From the NCBI RefSeq assembly GCF_030149425.1, contig NZ_JASBRQ010000068.1, positions 62,001 to 126,000 of the forward strand: a stretch of DNA of 64,000 bases, given 5' to 3'. Shown here one piece after another: positions 44,016 through 57,000 of this stretch. Origin of the DNA: Maricaulis sp. (GTDB lineage: Bacteria > Pseudomonadota > Alphaproteobacteria > Caulobacterales > Maricaulaceae). Within the stretch, counting starts at the first letter, position 1, and every line of letters begins with the position of its first letter. Both the position numbers and the translations under genes were made by a program. Below the pieces are notes generated by a model. That model was not told the DNA's origin. It saw only the letters and a list, made by a program, of their open reading frames with translations, and made no database searches.

Positions 44016-44064
44016 CCGCCAAGCTGGCTGGACGAGACCTCCGCCATCGCGCCATAGTCCGGAC

Positions 44065-44829
44065 ATGCGCGACGGGCTGATTGTCTTCCTTTTGTCCGGC
44101 CTACTGGCTGTGACAGCTTCTGCGTCGGCCCGGGCCGACGAAATCCGGGTCGCGGTCGCGGCGAACTTCCTGTCCACAGCGCGTCAGCTGGAAGCGGCAT
44201 TCGAGGCGGAACACGACCATCAGGTCACCCTGATCCCCGGTTCCACCGGCCTGCTCTATGCCCAGATTGTTCAAGGGGCGCCTTTCGATATCCTGCTCGC
44301 CGCAGACCAGGCACGGCCAAGCGCTCTCGCTGCGCGCGGACTGGGCCTCGAGGACACCCGCTTCACCTACGCCACGGGCCAGTTGAGTCTGCTGTTTCAA
44401 CCCGGGGACGCGGTCCCGGCCGACCTGCGCGGCATCCTGCAGCAGGCCAGCCGCATCGCCATGGCCCAGCCCGAGCTCGCCCCCTACGGCCTGGCTGCCG
44501 GACAGGTCCTGGACGCGCTTGGACTGAGTGAAAAAACCGCAGACAACCAAGTCTATGGGGTCAATGTGGCCCAGGTTTATGCCGTCGTGGCGACCGGCAA
44601 TGCCGATGCCGGCTTCATTGCACGCTCGGCCCTTGTCCAGTCGCCCGTCCCGGACGGGCTGAAGACCATCGATATTCCCGCCTCACTGCACAGGCCCGTG
44701 CACCAGGATGCGATCCGCCTCGCGCGAGGCCGTTCCCCCGCAGCCGCTCAGGCCTTCCTGGACTATCTCCGCTCTCCGTCCGCACGCGCATTGATGCAGC
44801 AGGCCGGATATGAAAGCCACGCGCCATGA
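44065..44829 (+). CDS. modA: Molybdate ABC transporter substrate-binding protein ModA
   Basis: The 254-residue periplasmic protein has a signal peptide ending SARAD (about residue 25), the ModA opening VAVAANFLSTARQLEAAFE, and the PGSTGLLYAQIVQGAPFDILLAAD run that binds the oxyanion. It captures molybdate or tungstate for ModBC. It overlaps modB by 4 bases. Confidence 0.94.
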   Translation: MRDGLIVFLLSGLLAVTASASARADEIRVAVAANFLSTARQLEAAFEAEHDHQVTLIPGSTGLLYAQIVQGAPFDILLAADQARPSALAARGLGLEDTRFTYATGQLSLLFQPGDAVPADLRGILQQASRIAMAQPELAPYGLAAGQVLDALGLSEKTADNQVYGVNVAQVYAVVATGNADAGFIARSALVQSPVPDGLKTIDIPASLHRPVHQDAIRLARGRSPAAAQAFLDYLRSPSARALMQQAGYESHAP

Positions 44830-45500
44830 TCTCTGAATGGCAAAGCATCGCCCTGAGCCTGCGCCTGGCAGCTCTGGTCACCGTCCTGCTGCTGGTTATC
44901 GCCACGCCGCTGGCCTGGTGGCTGGCCCGCTCCCGTCATCCGCTCAAGCCCGTTGTCGAGGCGCTCACCGCCCTGCCGCTCGTGCTGCCGCCGACCGTGC
45001 TGGGCTTCTACCTGCTGATCCTGCTCAATCCGCAATCACCGATCGGCGCCTTTTGGCGCGAATGGACCGGCGGTTCGCTGACCTTCTCGTTTTCCGGCCT
45101 GGTGGTGGCCTCGATCATCTATTCCCTGCCCTTTGCCGTACAGCCGCTGCAAACGGCCTTTGCCGGCGTTGGCCAGGGCCAGCTCGAGGCGGCGGCCAGC
45201 CTCGGCGCCGCCCCCCTGGATCGCTTCATCCACATTGCGATCCCGGTCTCCATTCGCGGCTATATCACCGCCGCCGTGCTCAGCTTCTCCCATACCCTAG
45301 GAGAATTCGGCATCGTCCTGATGATGGGCGGCTCCATTCCCGGTGAGACGCGGGTTGTCTCCATCGCCCTGTTCGAGGCGGTTGAGACCCTGGACTACAA
45401 CACCGCCCACGCCCTGTCCGCCGGGCTGATCCTGTTCGCCTTTGTCACCCTGCTCGCGGTCTTCGCCCTCAATCGCCGTTTCCCTGTCCATGTCCGCTGA
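44826..45500 (+). CDS. modB: Molybdate ABC transporter permease ModB
   Basis: The 224-residue permease has five or six membrane segments and the ABC coupling motif (EAAASLGAAPLDRFIHIAIP), plus PLVLPPTVLGFYLL and SHTLGEFGIVLMMGG, typical of ModB. It overlaps modC by 11 bases. Confidence 0.95.
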   Translation: MISEWQSIALSLRLAALVTVLLLVIATPLAWWLARSRHPLKPVVEALTALPLVLPPTVLGFYLLILLNPQSPIGAFWREWTGGSLTFSFSGLVVASIIYSLPFAVQPLQTAFAGVGQGQLEAAASLGAAPLDRFIHIAIPVSIRGYITAAVLSFSHTLGEFGIVLMMGGSIPGETRVVSIALFEAVETLDYNTAHALSAGLILFAFVTLLAVFALNRRFPVHVR

Positions 45501-46581
45501 CGATCTCTCTCTCGATATCGCCTGGGCCCGGCCAGGATTTGACTTGCGGGTCGAGGAAACTGTCCGCGGGCAGGGCGTGACCGGCGTGTTCGGCCCCAGC
45601 GGCAGCGGCAAGACTTCGCTGTTACGCCTGATCGCCGGTTTCGAGACCCCCATGACCGCCGGCACAATCCGTCTGGGTGACGATGACTGGCTGTCACCGG
45701 CGCGCCGCAGCGCAGTGCCCGCGCATTTGCGGCGTATCGGCTATGTGTCCCAGCACGCGGACCTGTTCGGGCATCTCGATGTGCGGGGCAATCTGGAGTT
45801 TGCAGCCCGGCGCTCAAAACTGGGCGACAGACAGCGCCAGGAGATCATAGAGGCGCTTGAGCTGGCCGACCTGCTGGACCGCCATCCGGGAAATCTCTCA
45901 GGCGGAGAACGGCAAAGGGTTGCGCTTGGGCGAGCCCTGATGAGCCGGCCGCGCATGCTCCTGCTCGACGAACCGCTTTCAGCGCTCGACCGGCCGCGGC
46001 GGCATCGGCTCATGTCCTATCTGCGCAGCGTCTTGGCCCAATTCGATGGCCCGGTTTTTTATGTCAGCCACGATGTCGACGAGATGCTGGCACTGGCGGA
46101 TCGTGTGCTGCTGCTTGCCGGAGGGCGCATCAATGACCGCGGCGACACCGCGTCCGTTCTGGCCGCGCATTTCGCTTCGCTGGACGGCGGAGCACAAACC
46201 GCCGGCATTTTGAGCGGAAGGATTGAGCGGCACGACCCGGCTCTGGCCCTGAGCGAGGTTTCGGTTCCCGGCGGAAAAATCCAATTACCGGGAATCCTCG
46301 ACCGGCCCGCCGGGGAGGCTATCAGGCTTCGCATCGATGCACGCGACATAGTGCTCGCCCGTGAGGAGCCAGCCGGGCTGAGCATTCGCAATGCGTTGCA
46401 GGCCGAGATTTCAGCAATCGATCCTGATCCGGCCGACGCCTTTGCCCAGGTCCAGCTCAACCTGCCGGGTCAGCATGCTTTGACAGCGCGGCTCACCCGG
46501 GCAGCGGTTCTTGATCTCGACCTTGCGCCTGGCGACACGGTCTATGCCTTGATCAAAACCGCCTCGCTGGCATCCCTCTAA
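45490..46581 (+). CDS. modC: Molybdate ABC transporter ATP-binding protein ModC
   Basis: The 363-residue ATPase has Walker A GPSGSGKTS, signature LSGGERQRVALGRAL, Walker B LLLDEPL and the His-loop YVSHDVDE. The C-terminal third is a MOP/TOBE-like regulatory domain that binds molybdate. With ModA and ModB it imports the metal used by the cofactor operon at 10.6-15.1 kb. The start at 45490 gives the usual N-terminus for ModC. Confidence 0.95.
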   Translation: MSADDLSLDIAWARPGFDLRVEETVRGQGVTGVFGPSGSGKTSLLRLIAGFETPMTAGTIRLGDDDWLSPARRSAVPAHLRRIGYVSQHADLFGHLDVRGNLEFAARRSKLGDRQRQEIIEALELADLLDRHPGNLSGGERQRVALGRALMSRPRMLLLDEPLSALDRPRRHRLMSYLRSVLAQFDGPVFYVSHDVDEMLALADRVLLLAGGRINDRGDTASVLAAHFASLDGGAQTAGILSGRIERHDPALALSEVSVPGGKIQLPGILDRPAGEAIRLRIDARDIVLAREEPAGLSIRNALQAEISAIDPDPADAFAQVQLNLPGQHALTARLTRAAVLDLDLAPGDTVYALIKTASLASL

Positions 46582-46676
46582 AGACAATCCGCGACAAATT
46601 GCTGCTGTGCGTTTTGGGCACATCGGGCTGCTCCCGGCCGCCGCTTATAGTCGCAAAAATTTTCCGGGGACCTGAG

Positions 46677-48017
46677 ATGACCGCTACCGACCTGTCTGCG
46701 CCGCGTTTTCTGCCGCAATTGGCCTGTGAGACCGTACCGCGCTACACCTCCTATCCGCCCGCCACAGGATTTCGCGCCGAGACCGGTGCTGAGAACTGGG
46801 TGAGCTGGATGCAGGACCTGCCTGAAACACCGGCGGTTTCGCTCTACCTGCACGTCCCGTTTTGCAAATCGATGTGCTGGTATTGCGGCTGTCACACCAC
46901 CATCCCCAATCGCCGCGAACGCATCGAACGCTATGTTGAGGCACTGCTGATCGAGCTGGATCAGCGGGCCGCCCAGCTACCGGCAGATCACCAGGTCCAT
47001 CACATTCATTTCGGCGGCGGCTCTCCGGACATGCTCAACCCGGCTGAGATGACGCGGATCATGGAGCGTCTCCGCGCCCGTTTCACATTGGCTCCGGATG
47101 CCGAAATAGCCGCCGAGCTGGATCCTCGGGGAGTTACCGGAGAGCTGGCCGCCAATCTGGCTGACAACGGCTTCAATCGCGTCAGTCTCGGGGTGCAGGA
47201 CCTCTCGGAGGAGGTGCAGACACTCATTCACCGCATCCAGCCGCTGACTACTGTCGAGCGCGCCGTTGCAACCCTGCGCGCGGCTGGGATCGCGGCCATC
47301 AATCTGGATATCATGTACGGCTTGCCGGCACAGACCCGCGAACGGGTGGCGCGAACCGCGCGCTGTGCGGCCATGCTCAAGCCCGACCGGATAGCCCTTT
47401 TCGGCTATGCCCATGTGCCCTGGTTCAAGAAGCACCAGCGCGCAATCCCGGAGGACCGCTTGCCCGGCGCCCAGGCTCGATTTGAGCAGATGTTCACCGC
47501 CACCGGCGTGCTGGAACTGGCCGGCTATCAGCCGGTCGGCTTCGATCATTTCGCCCGGCCCGATGATGCGCTGGCGGTCGCGGCACGCACCGGCAAGCTT
47601 AACCGGAATTTCCAGGGCTATACCGATGATCGTTACGACGTATTGATCGGCCTTGGCGCCTCGGCCATCAGTGAAGCGCCTGGCGGCTATGTCCAGAACG
47701 AAACGGACCCGGCGGTTTTTGCGGAGGCACTGGAAAACGGGCAGAGCGCGCTGGTACGCGGCCGCGGCCGGTCGGTTGAGGAACGGCGCACCGGCGCCCG
47801 GATCGAACGGGTCCTGTGCGATTTTCATCTCGCATCGGGCACGATTGATGACGCGGATCGCGCCGCCCTGGAGGACCTGCTCCAGCTCGGCCTGGTGGAA
47901 GAGCAGGATGGCCACTTACAGGTAACGGCGGCGGGCCGGCCCTATGTCCGCAATATCGCGGCCCGGCTGGATCCGGCTTTCAACGCGGGCACTGAGCGCC
48001 ATAGCGTCGCTGTCTAG
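46677..48017 (+). CDS. hemN: Oxygen-independent coproporphyrinogen III dehydrogenase
   Basis: The 446-residue radical-SAM enzyme decarboxylates coproporphyrinogen III to protoporphyrinogen IX without oxygen. It has the HemN start PRYTSYPPATGF, the cluster motif HVPFCKSMCWYCGC, FGGGSPDML and a C-terminal HemN domain (GYTD, GLGASAIS). It is followed by a strong terminator. I saw no clear Fnr box upstream. Confidence 0.95.
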   Translation: MTATDLSAPRFLPQLACETVPRYTSYPPATGFRAETGAENWVSWMQDLPETPAVSLYLHVPFCKSMCWYCGCHTTIPNRRERIERYVEALLIELDQRAAQLPADHQVHHIHFGGGSPDMLNPAEMTRIMERLRARFTLAPDAEIAAELDPRGVTGELAANLADNGFNRVSLGVQDLSEEVQTLIHRIQPLTTVERAVATLRAAGIAAINLDIMYGLPAQTRERVARTARCAAMLKPDRIALFGYAHVPWFKKHQRAIPEDRLPGAQARFEQMFTATGVLELAGYQPVGFDHFARPDDALAVAARTGKLNRNFQGYTDDRYDVLIGLGASAISEAPGGYVQNETDPAVFAEALENGQSALVRGRGRSVEERRTGARIERVLCDFHLASGTIDDADRAALEDLLQLGLVEEQDGHLQVTAAGRPYVRNIAARLDPAFNAGTERHSVAV

Positions 48018-48038
48018 GCAAGCCATGGCCGAAACAAG

Positions 48039-48066
48039 AACGGGCGCCCCTTGGGGCGCCCGTTTT
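48039..48066. terminator. Bidirectional terminator between hemN and autotransporter
   Basis: A 10-bp GC arm (48041-48050) pairs with 48053-48062, extended by AA/TT, with a TTTT tract on the right and AAGAA on the left. It lies between two convergent genes. Confidence 0.85.
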
Positions 48067-48088
48067 GTGTTTGGGTGTTGGCTTTGGC

Positions 48089-51000
48089 CTAGAATTTCAG
48101 CCCGACCTCGAAACCAGCGCTGTGGTTGTCGGTCGTATCGCCATACTGGCCGCTATAGCCGAAGGAGATGCGGATATTGTCACCGCCGGAGAAGTCGACA
48201 CCGGCATCGAAGGTGATCAGCTCCTGATCAATCTCCGTGATGATGTCCGCCGGGATGGTGCCGTTCGGTGCATCGCGGAAGCTGATCGGCAGGCCGACAT
48301 GATCCTGCTGCGTCAGACGGCCACCCAGAGCCAGCGAGAAGCGGGTATAAGCGCCGCTCTCACGCTCGTTGAAGTAACCGAACTCCAGATTGGGCGAGAA
48401 GCTGGTGATGTACTGCGTCTCACCATCCGAGCGCACGCCATTACCCTGGGCCCCGATCTCGTAGAGACCGCCATGGATCAGCGAGGTCACCGCAACCTCT
48501 GCCGACGGCAGGAGGTAGTAGCGATTACCCTCGAACTCATAGCGCTTGCCCGCGGCCAGGCGCATGTCGACATAACCGGCATCCGGACCGCTTTCGATCT
48601 GGAACGGCTCCCATAGACGCATCAGGCGCGTGGTGTCGTACTGCATCCAGCCACCCGACAGGGCACCGGAGATAACGCCGCCATCAGCCCAGTGACGCTG
48701 CAGGGTCATACCCATGGTGACGCCGTCACCGCTGGTATAGGCCCGGCCGGCATCGATGGAGTGGATGTTCACCGACTCGATACCGATCGCCATACCGATC
48801 CGCCACAGATCATTGAGCGGACGCTGGTGACCGGCGCGCAGTGAGGTCGTGTCCATCTGCGTGCCGAAGCGTTCAAAGCTGCTGTCGCGATCTGCCGTAC
48901 CGGCATCGATACGCACGAAGCTGCATTCTTCACCCAGATCCATCAGCGTTGCGGTGCCGCAACCCTGCAGATCATCGCTGAAGCTGGCCGCCGTATTCAG
49001 CAGGCCCTGGAGCGGTGCGATATGCGGCTCCGGGTTCAGCTCGGTCATGAGGAAGTTGTAAAGCTCCTCATCCTGCAGATTACCCAACCAGGCCAGCAGA
49101 CGGCCGGTGCCTTCCGCACCGCCAACCAGCAGGTTGGAGTCCATATGGGCACCCAGTTCCTGCTCATTGCGGTTGAGACCGTTCACACCGCCAAAGTCGG
49201 TGTCGATGTTGAGCAGGACATCACCGGCCTGCGTGGTGATGGAGAAGTCCACCGCCAGCGTGTCCGTGATCTCCAGACCATTATCCGTCGCCGTTCCCGT
49301 CGGGGAGGTGAAGAGCGGCGTCGGCACCGCATCGGACAGCCAGATGAAGGTCACATCACCGGTACCGTCGACATCCGCATCACCGGTCAGGGTGACGAGG
49401 TCATAGTCATACGGTCCGAAGGCCACGTCGAAGTTGAGATAACCGGTATCGGTCTGGACGTAGTTACCGTCCAGCTGCACGTCATTGATGACGCGCGCAC
49501 CGTAGTAGACGTTGAACAGCGGATCGCCCTCATCGTCGAGGTTATAGAACTCAGCCGACGGATCCTGCAGGTCGATCGGCAGCGTGGTCGCTGCCAGGCC
49601 CATCAGGAAATTGCCCTCATTGGTAAAGGTCGCCGGGTCACCCGGTGCGGCTGCCAGCGGGATAACCGGAGCATCCATGACCGAGGTGACCGGGGTCTGG
49701 ACCGCGGTCTGAACCGCAGGGCTCAGCACGGCCTGAACCGCCAGCTTCGGCGCCACAGGGTCGCTTGAGGTCACGACGATCTCATCGGAAGCATCATCGC
49801 TGGACGCGGCCGTGTCTTCAGCGGCGGCTTCCGCCGGCCCCATCAGAGCAGCTTCACCGCGCACCGGTTCACCGGCTGCCGGCGTAGCCACGGCCACGAG
49901 ACCGAAGCCAGAAGCGTTGGTCGCGGTTCCATCCGTCACCGAACCGAAGGCCTCGCCTTCACCGCCACCCGGCGCGAAGGCGACCAACTGACCCGAGGCC
50001 GCATTGTCGGTCGCAACCGGAGCGAAGGCGGCGCTATCGGCCGCTACAGGCGTCGCCGCCGGAGCCGAGGAGGCCACCGGAGCATCCGCCGGAGCCGGGG
50101 ATGCCGCCGCAACCGGCGTGTCAGACGTTGCCAGCTTGATCGGACCGGAGCTCGTCTCAGACCCCGGAGCCGTATCCGACACCGGCGTCTTCAGATCCGT
50201 CGACGTCGTTGCGACCAGGCCGAGAGCCCCTTCGCTCGCCGTCGGGGCAATCACCATGCGCTGGGCCAGAGACTGGCTACCCGCACCATTGCCAACCTTC
50301 AGCGGCGATTGCGGCGAGCCCGTCGGGTCACGCAGATCAATCGTGTTGAAGGCCATAAAGGTGGAGCCAAGCTGGTTATTGAACCGGTTGATACCGGAGC
50401 CCAGATCGATATTGCCGACCACAAGACCGGTATTGTTCACCGTGTCATTGCCGGTGGTCATGTTCATCGCCCAACCGGACACGGCAGACACCGTACCGGA
50501 CGTGTTGAGAACATTGTTGCTGCCACCGTCATAGAACACGCCCATGCCGAACAGCGAACCACCGCGGATATCGCTATCCAGGGTGATGACCATGTCATCG
50601 GTGCCGTCGCGAGCGTCAGACTGGGACAGGACCGCGACAGCATTGACGTCCGGCGCGATCACATCACCGGAGTGGATGATGTTCACCTCACCGGCAACAC
50701 CCGCACCGAGGAAGCTGCCGAGCGAGCCCAGGGACGAACCGAAATTGCCCAGCAGGCCGCCACCGCCGCCGACAGACTGGGCGAAGATGCCCGTCGCGCC
50801 GAAGCCGCGGATATTGATATTGCCATTGGTCCGGATGGTGATGTCACCGCCATCGCCGTCACCGCCCGAGAACGGGTTGAGGCCGACATTGGTGGTGTAG
50901 GTACCGAAGCCGAAGGAGTAGTCGCCGGCTGCACCGCCGCCACCACCGATGGACTGGGCAAAGATACCGTAGGCGCCGAAGCCCTCCGTGGTGATATTGC

Positions 51001-54000
51001 CGGTATGGGTGATGTTGATGTCACCGCCATCGCCGGCCGAACCGCCGACACCGGAAATCGTCACATCGCCCCAGGCACCGACCGAGCCGGCACCGCCGAC
51101 GCCGCCGCCGCCACCGACCGACTGAGCCATGATGCCATGGGCACCGTCGCCAGACGTGAAGATGGAGCCGGAATTGGTGATGTTGATATCGCCACCATCA
51201 CCGGCTGCGCCGCCTTTACCACCGATATTCAGGGTCAGGGACGGGTTATCGAAGCTGTCCAGCAGCTGGTAGAATTCGGTCAGGTCTGCAGCGGTCTGGA
51301 TCGCAGCGCCGAGAGCCGTGCGGCTATCATTGCTGTCATCATAGTCGGTCGCGCCACCGACACCGCCACCGCCACCGATGGACTGGGCGAAGATGCCGTG
51401 GGCGTTGGAGCCGGTCGTGGAGACCGCACCGCTATTGTCGACCGTGACATTGCCACCGTCACCGGCTGCACCGCCGGCGCCGCCAACAGCCACGTTGCCG
51501 GCCAGGCCGGAGCCGCCGACACCGCCGCCGCCACCGATCGACTGGGCGAAGATGCCGTAACCGCTGCGGGCATTGTCGGCGAAGATGACACCGCTATTGG
51601 TGACGACGACATTGCCGCCATCGCCAGCCGCACCACCGGTACCACCGATATTGACCGAAGCTGCGCGGTTCTCGTCATTGGAGATGAAGCCGAGCCAGGT
51701 TTTCACCAGCTCGCCGGACTGGGAGACCAGCCCGCCTTCACCACCGCCGCCGCCGACGGACTGGGCGAAGATACCGTTGGACATTTCACCGCTGACGCCG
51801 ATCGCGCCCTGGTTATCAACGCTTACAGCGCCGCCGTCGCCGCCCGTGCCACCGGAACCACCCATGGACACCGACACCTGGGTGTCGCGCGTCGCGGATT
51901 GGTCGGTAGAGTTGTAGGAGGTCACGAAGCCGCCAGCATCGCCACCACGGCCACCGCCGCCACCGACGGACTGGGCGAAGACACCGTGGGCCGCGCCACC
52001 AAGAGTGATGATTGCGCCGGTATTGGTCACGTCGACGGATCCGCCCACGCTGCCCGTACCGCCGGAGCCACCGATGCCGATGGCGTAATTGCCGTTCTTG
52101 CCGGCGCCGAAGGAGCCCGAAGTGGCAAGACCAACGCCGCCATCACCGCCGCCGCCACCGATAGACTGGGCGTAGACGCCGACCGCCTGGTTACCCAGGG
52201 TCAGAATGGCTGCATCCGTGTTGACCGTGACTGAGCCACCGGAGTTACCGGCACCGCCAGCGCCACCGATCGAGACGTTGAGGCTGTTGGAATTGGTCCC
52301 CAGGCTGACCGAGGTCGAACCGGTCAGGAAGGCGCCGAAAGTGTCTTCATCAACACCGACCATGCCACCCTGGCCGCCACCGCCGCCAATCGACTGAGCG
52401 AAGATCGCGTGCGAAGCCTCGCCCGTGGTCTGCACGATGCCATCGGCCGTGACCGAAACCGCACCACCAGTGCTGCCATCGCCGGCATCGCCACCGACAG
52501 ACAGGTCGATCGTGTTGGAGTTGGACCCCGTCATCGACAGATTGCCGGCATAGCCGCCCTGGCCGCCGCCACCGCCAACGGATTCAGCGAAGATACCGTA
52601 GGAGGCCGCGCCCGAGGTCGTGATCGTACCGGACTGGCTGACCGAGACCGTGCCGCCTGTGCCGCCAATACCGCCGCTGCCGCCGATCGAGACGTTGAGC
52701 GAGTTGGAGTTGGAGAGCGAGAAGGAGCCGGAGAAGGTCGAGCCGCCATTACCGCCGCCGCCACCGATGGACTGGGCAAAGATGCCGTGGGAGGCATTGC
52801 CAATCGTACCGATATCGGTCGTCGAAGTGATGGAAACCGTGTTGCCGTCACCGCCCCCGGCGCCGCTGCCGCCGATGGCGACACCGAGCGAGGTCGTGTT
52901 GGAGGACGTCAGCGCACCGGAGAAGGTACCGGCGAAGCCGCCATTACCGCCGCCGCCACCGATCGACTGGGCAAACAGGCCGTGCGAGCCGGCGCCTTCG
53001 GTCGTGACCGTGCCTTGCGAGGTGATGCCCGCCGCACCGGCCTGACCGGCCGTTCCGCCGGAACCACCCAGAGCCACGTTCAGGGACGTGCTTCCGGAAC
53101 CGCCGGTGAGCGAACCGGCGAGCGAGAAGCCGCCATTACCGCCACCGCCGCCGAGCGACTGCGCGAAGATACCGTGCGCGGCATCACCGAGGGTGGAAAC
53201 GCCCACCTCCTGCGAGATCGAGACGTCGCCGGCATCGCCGCCGCCGCCGCCGGAACCGCCAAGCGACACACCGATAGTCCGGCTGGTCGAACCGGAATAG
53301 GCCGCCGCCAGATTGCCGGACCAGCCGCCATTACCGCCGCCGCCGCCAACAGACTGGCCGAACAGGCCGTGCGAGCGATCACCGCCCGTGGTCACACCTT
53401 GAGTGGACGCAATCGTCACCGCATCGGCATTGCCCGCGCCGCCACCGGTACCACCGATGGACACGCTGGCCGTATTCGCCGACTGGCTGGCGCCGCCACC
53501 GGAACCGGACAGCGAGAAGCCGCCGGTACCACCGCCGCCGCCGACAGACTGAGCTTGAACGCCGGAGGAATCATTGCCGAGGGTCGAGATGATGGCCGAG
53601 TTGGTCACCGAAACAGCAGCGGCATCATTGCCGGAGCCGCCGTCACCGCCGAGCGAGACCGAAGCCGTCGTCGTGGAATTGCCGATTGCGAAGGCCAAAG
53701 AGCCAGACCAGCCGCCACGACCACCGCCGCCAGCGATAGACTGAGCCAGGATGCCCTGGGCCTGATCGCCTTCAGTGATGATGATGTTGGAATTGTCGAC
53801 CGTGACCGTTCCGCTGGTTGCTCCGCTGCCGCCATTGCCGCCGAGGCTGACAGAGGCCGAGAGCGGGCTGCCGGAACCGGCAACTGCGGCCGAACCGGAC
53901 AGCGAGAAGCCACCGGCACCACCGCCGCCGCCGACGGACTGGGCGAGAATACCCACGCCGCCATTGGATGTCGTGCCGATCGCACCGGAATTGGTCACGG

Positions 54001-57000
54001 AAACATTGTTGCCGAGACCACCCGTGCCGCCATCACCACCGAGAGAGACCGAAGCGGCGTTCGCAGTCGAACCGACAGCGATCGCGCCGGACACCGAGAA
54101 GCCACCATTACCGCCACCGCCGCCAACGGATTGAGCGACAATACCGGCCGCATTGGCGCCGTCGGTCGTAATGGTCGCCGTGTTGTTGACCGATACGGTG
54201 CCGGCATCATTACCGGAGCCGGCATCGCCGCCCATGCTGAGCGCAAGCGAACCGGCGGTCGAGCCGGCAGAACCGGAGGCGGCAAACGAGAAGCCGCCAT
54301 TACCACCCCCGCCACCGACGGATTGGGCCAGAATGCCGTGGGCACTATCGCCGAGCGTCGCGACACCTGCGGTATTAGCAACCGTCACGGCCGCGGACGT
54401 ACCACCGCTGCCACCGTCGCCACCCATGGCAACCGATGCGGAGTAGGCATTGGACCCGCCGGACACAGCAACCGCGCCGGCCCAGCCGCCATTACCGCCA
54501 CCGCCGCCGACAGACTGGGCGAAGATGCCGTGGGCGCTATTGCCGGACGTGTTGATGATCGCAGAGTTGGTGACACCAACGGTCGAAGCCGCACCACCGG
54601 TACCGCCATCACCGCCCATGGCAAAGCCCAGAGCCGGGAAGGACGAGGTGCCTGCCGCGAGACCAACACTCAAACCGAAATGGCCATTACCGCCACCGCC
54701 ACCAATGGATTGGGCAGCCAGGGCAATAGCGGAGTCACCGGAGGTGACGATTTCGCCGGAGTTGTCGACCGTGACGGCACCGGCCACACCGCCGGAACCG
54801 CCGTTCTGACCACCGATACCGAAGGACGCAGCAACGCCGTTCGACCCGACACCGAGAGACCCGGTTGCGGAGAAGGCGCCGTTACCACCACCGCCACCGA
54901 TCGACTGGGCCAGGATGCCCATGGCCGCATCGCCGCCGGTCAGGATCATGGAGGAGTTGGAGACGCCGACGGTGGAACCGTCGCCGCCATCGGAGCTGTT
55001 GCCACCGATGGAATAAGGCACAGCAAAGGATGTCGTCGATCCGGCAAAGGTCGCCGAGCCGGAAACCGCGAAGCCGGCATCACCGCCGCCGCCGCCCAGG
55101 GACTGGGCGAAAATCGCATGCGCTGCATCGCCCGCCGTGGTGACGAAGTCACCGGAGTTGAGCAGCGTTACAGCACCGGCATTACCGCCATTGCCACCAT
55201 CGCCGCCAAGCGCCAGGGCACCGCCGAGAGCGTTCGAGCCGGCCGCATTCACATTGCCGGAAATGGCGAAGCCACCGGCACCGCCACCGCCGCCGACGGA
55301 CTGGGCGAACATGCCGTGAGAGCGATCACCGCTCGTGGCAACCCAATCGCTCGAGGACAGCGAGACCGTACCGGCATTACCGCCGATTGCGCCGCTTGCA
55401 CCGAAGGCGAGGTCAATACCGATTGCGCTCGAGCCGGTACCGTTGATGGAGCCGGAGATCGAGGAGCCGCCATTACCGCCACCGCCACCGATGGACTGGG
55501 CGAAGATGCCGGTCGACTCGTCGCCGAGGGTTAGAACAGCGCCGTTGGAGACGGTGGTCACATTGCCAGCATCGCTGGCCGCACCTGCGCCGCCGCCGAT
55601 CGATACGCCGATCGAACCGCCATTGGAGCCAGCCAGTGTGATGGACCCGGTGATGGACATGCCACCATTACCGCCACCGCCGCCGATCGACTGGGCGAGG
55701 ATACCGTGCGAACGGTCACCTTGCGTGTAGACCAGGTCTTGCGTGGCGACATTGACGTTATTGCCGTTGGCGCCTGCACCACCGGAACCACCGAGGGCGA
55801 AATTAATGCCCATGGCGTTGGAGCTACCCGCCGTGATCGCACCGGAGATGGCCAGACCGCCATCACCACCGCCACCGCCGATGGACTGCGCCAGAATACC
55901 GTGAGCGTCATCGCCGACCGTCGAAACGGCCTCATCGGTGTTGACCGTGACAACACCCGGCGTATCGCCGGTGCCGCCGGCGCCACCGATGGAAACACCA
56001 ATCGTCACAGCCTGTTGGCCAAAGCTCAGGCCGCCGGCAATGGACATGCCGCCATTACCGCCGCCGCCGCCAAGCGACTGGGCAGAAATACCGTGGGCGC
56101 CATCGCCCTGCGTGCTGACGACATCCGCGTTGACCGTGACGTTGCCGGCCTGGCCACCAGATCCGCCGCCGCCGCCGATCGCAACATTCAGAGCACCGCC
56201 GACCGTGCCGCCGAGGCCTGCTCCGGCAGAGATGGCGAAACCGCCATTACCGCCGCCACCACCGATGGACTGGGCCAGGATGCCGATCGCGTCATTGCTG
56301 ACGGTGTAGACTTCGTCGGCCGTGACCAGGACTGAACCTGCAACCCCGCCATCACCGGCGCCGCCACCAATCGACACACCGACAGAGCCGCCGACGGTAC
56401 CACCGCCGCCTGCACCGGCAGACAGCGAGAAGCCGCCATTACCGCCGCCGCCACCGATGGACTGGGCCATGACGCCGATCGCACCTTCGCCCATGGTCTG
56501 GACGTCGTCGACCGTGACCGTGACACTGTCGGCATTCCCGCCAACCGCGCCGGTTCCGCCAAGCGCGACATTGACCGATCCGCCAACCGTGCCGCCGAAG
56601 CCTGCGCCTGCAGCGATGGCGAAGCCGCCATTACCGCCGCCGCCGCCAATCGACTGGGCCAGCACACCATGGGCGTCACTGCCCTGGGTGATGATGTGTT
56701 CGCTCTGGGAAACCGTGACCGTGCGCGCGAAGGAGCCGGCACCGCCGCCGCCACCGATCGATACGCCGACACCGACGCCGCCCGTGCCGCCAGCCGTGAT
56801 ATTGCCGGTCGCAGACCAGCCACCATTACCGCCGCCGCCGCCAATGGACTGCGCCGCGATACCATGCGAGCCGGCACCCGAGGTTTCGACAACAGCCGTC
56901 GACGAGACCAGCACGTCATCGGCATTGGAACCCGCGCCGGCACTACCGCCGAGCGCGACATTGACCGCGCCACCGGCGGTACCACCGACTGCGAGCGTAC

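Noticed and set aside
42168-44177. 669-residue minus-strand frame
   Set aside because: It is opposite the GGDEF-EAL gene, whose motifs are intact, so this is a shadow.
50309-55534. Long plus-strand open reading frames of 641 and 1041 residues across the autotransporter
   Set aside because: They are antisense shadows of the repeat-rich autotransporter: high GC and regular glycine codons remove stops on the other strand. No ribosome site or domain, and low-complexity composition.
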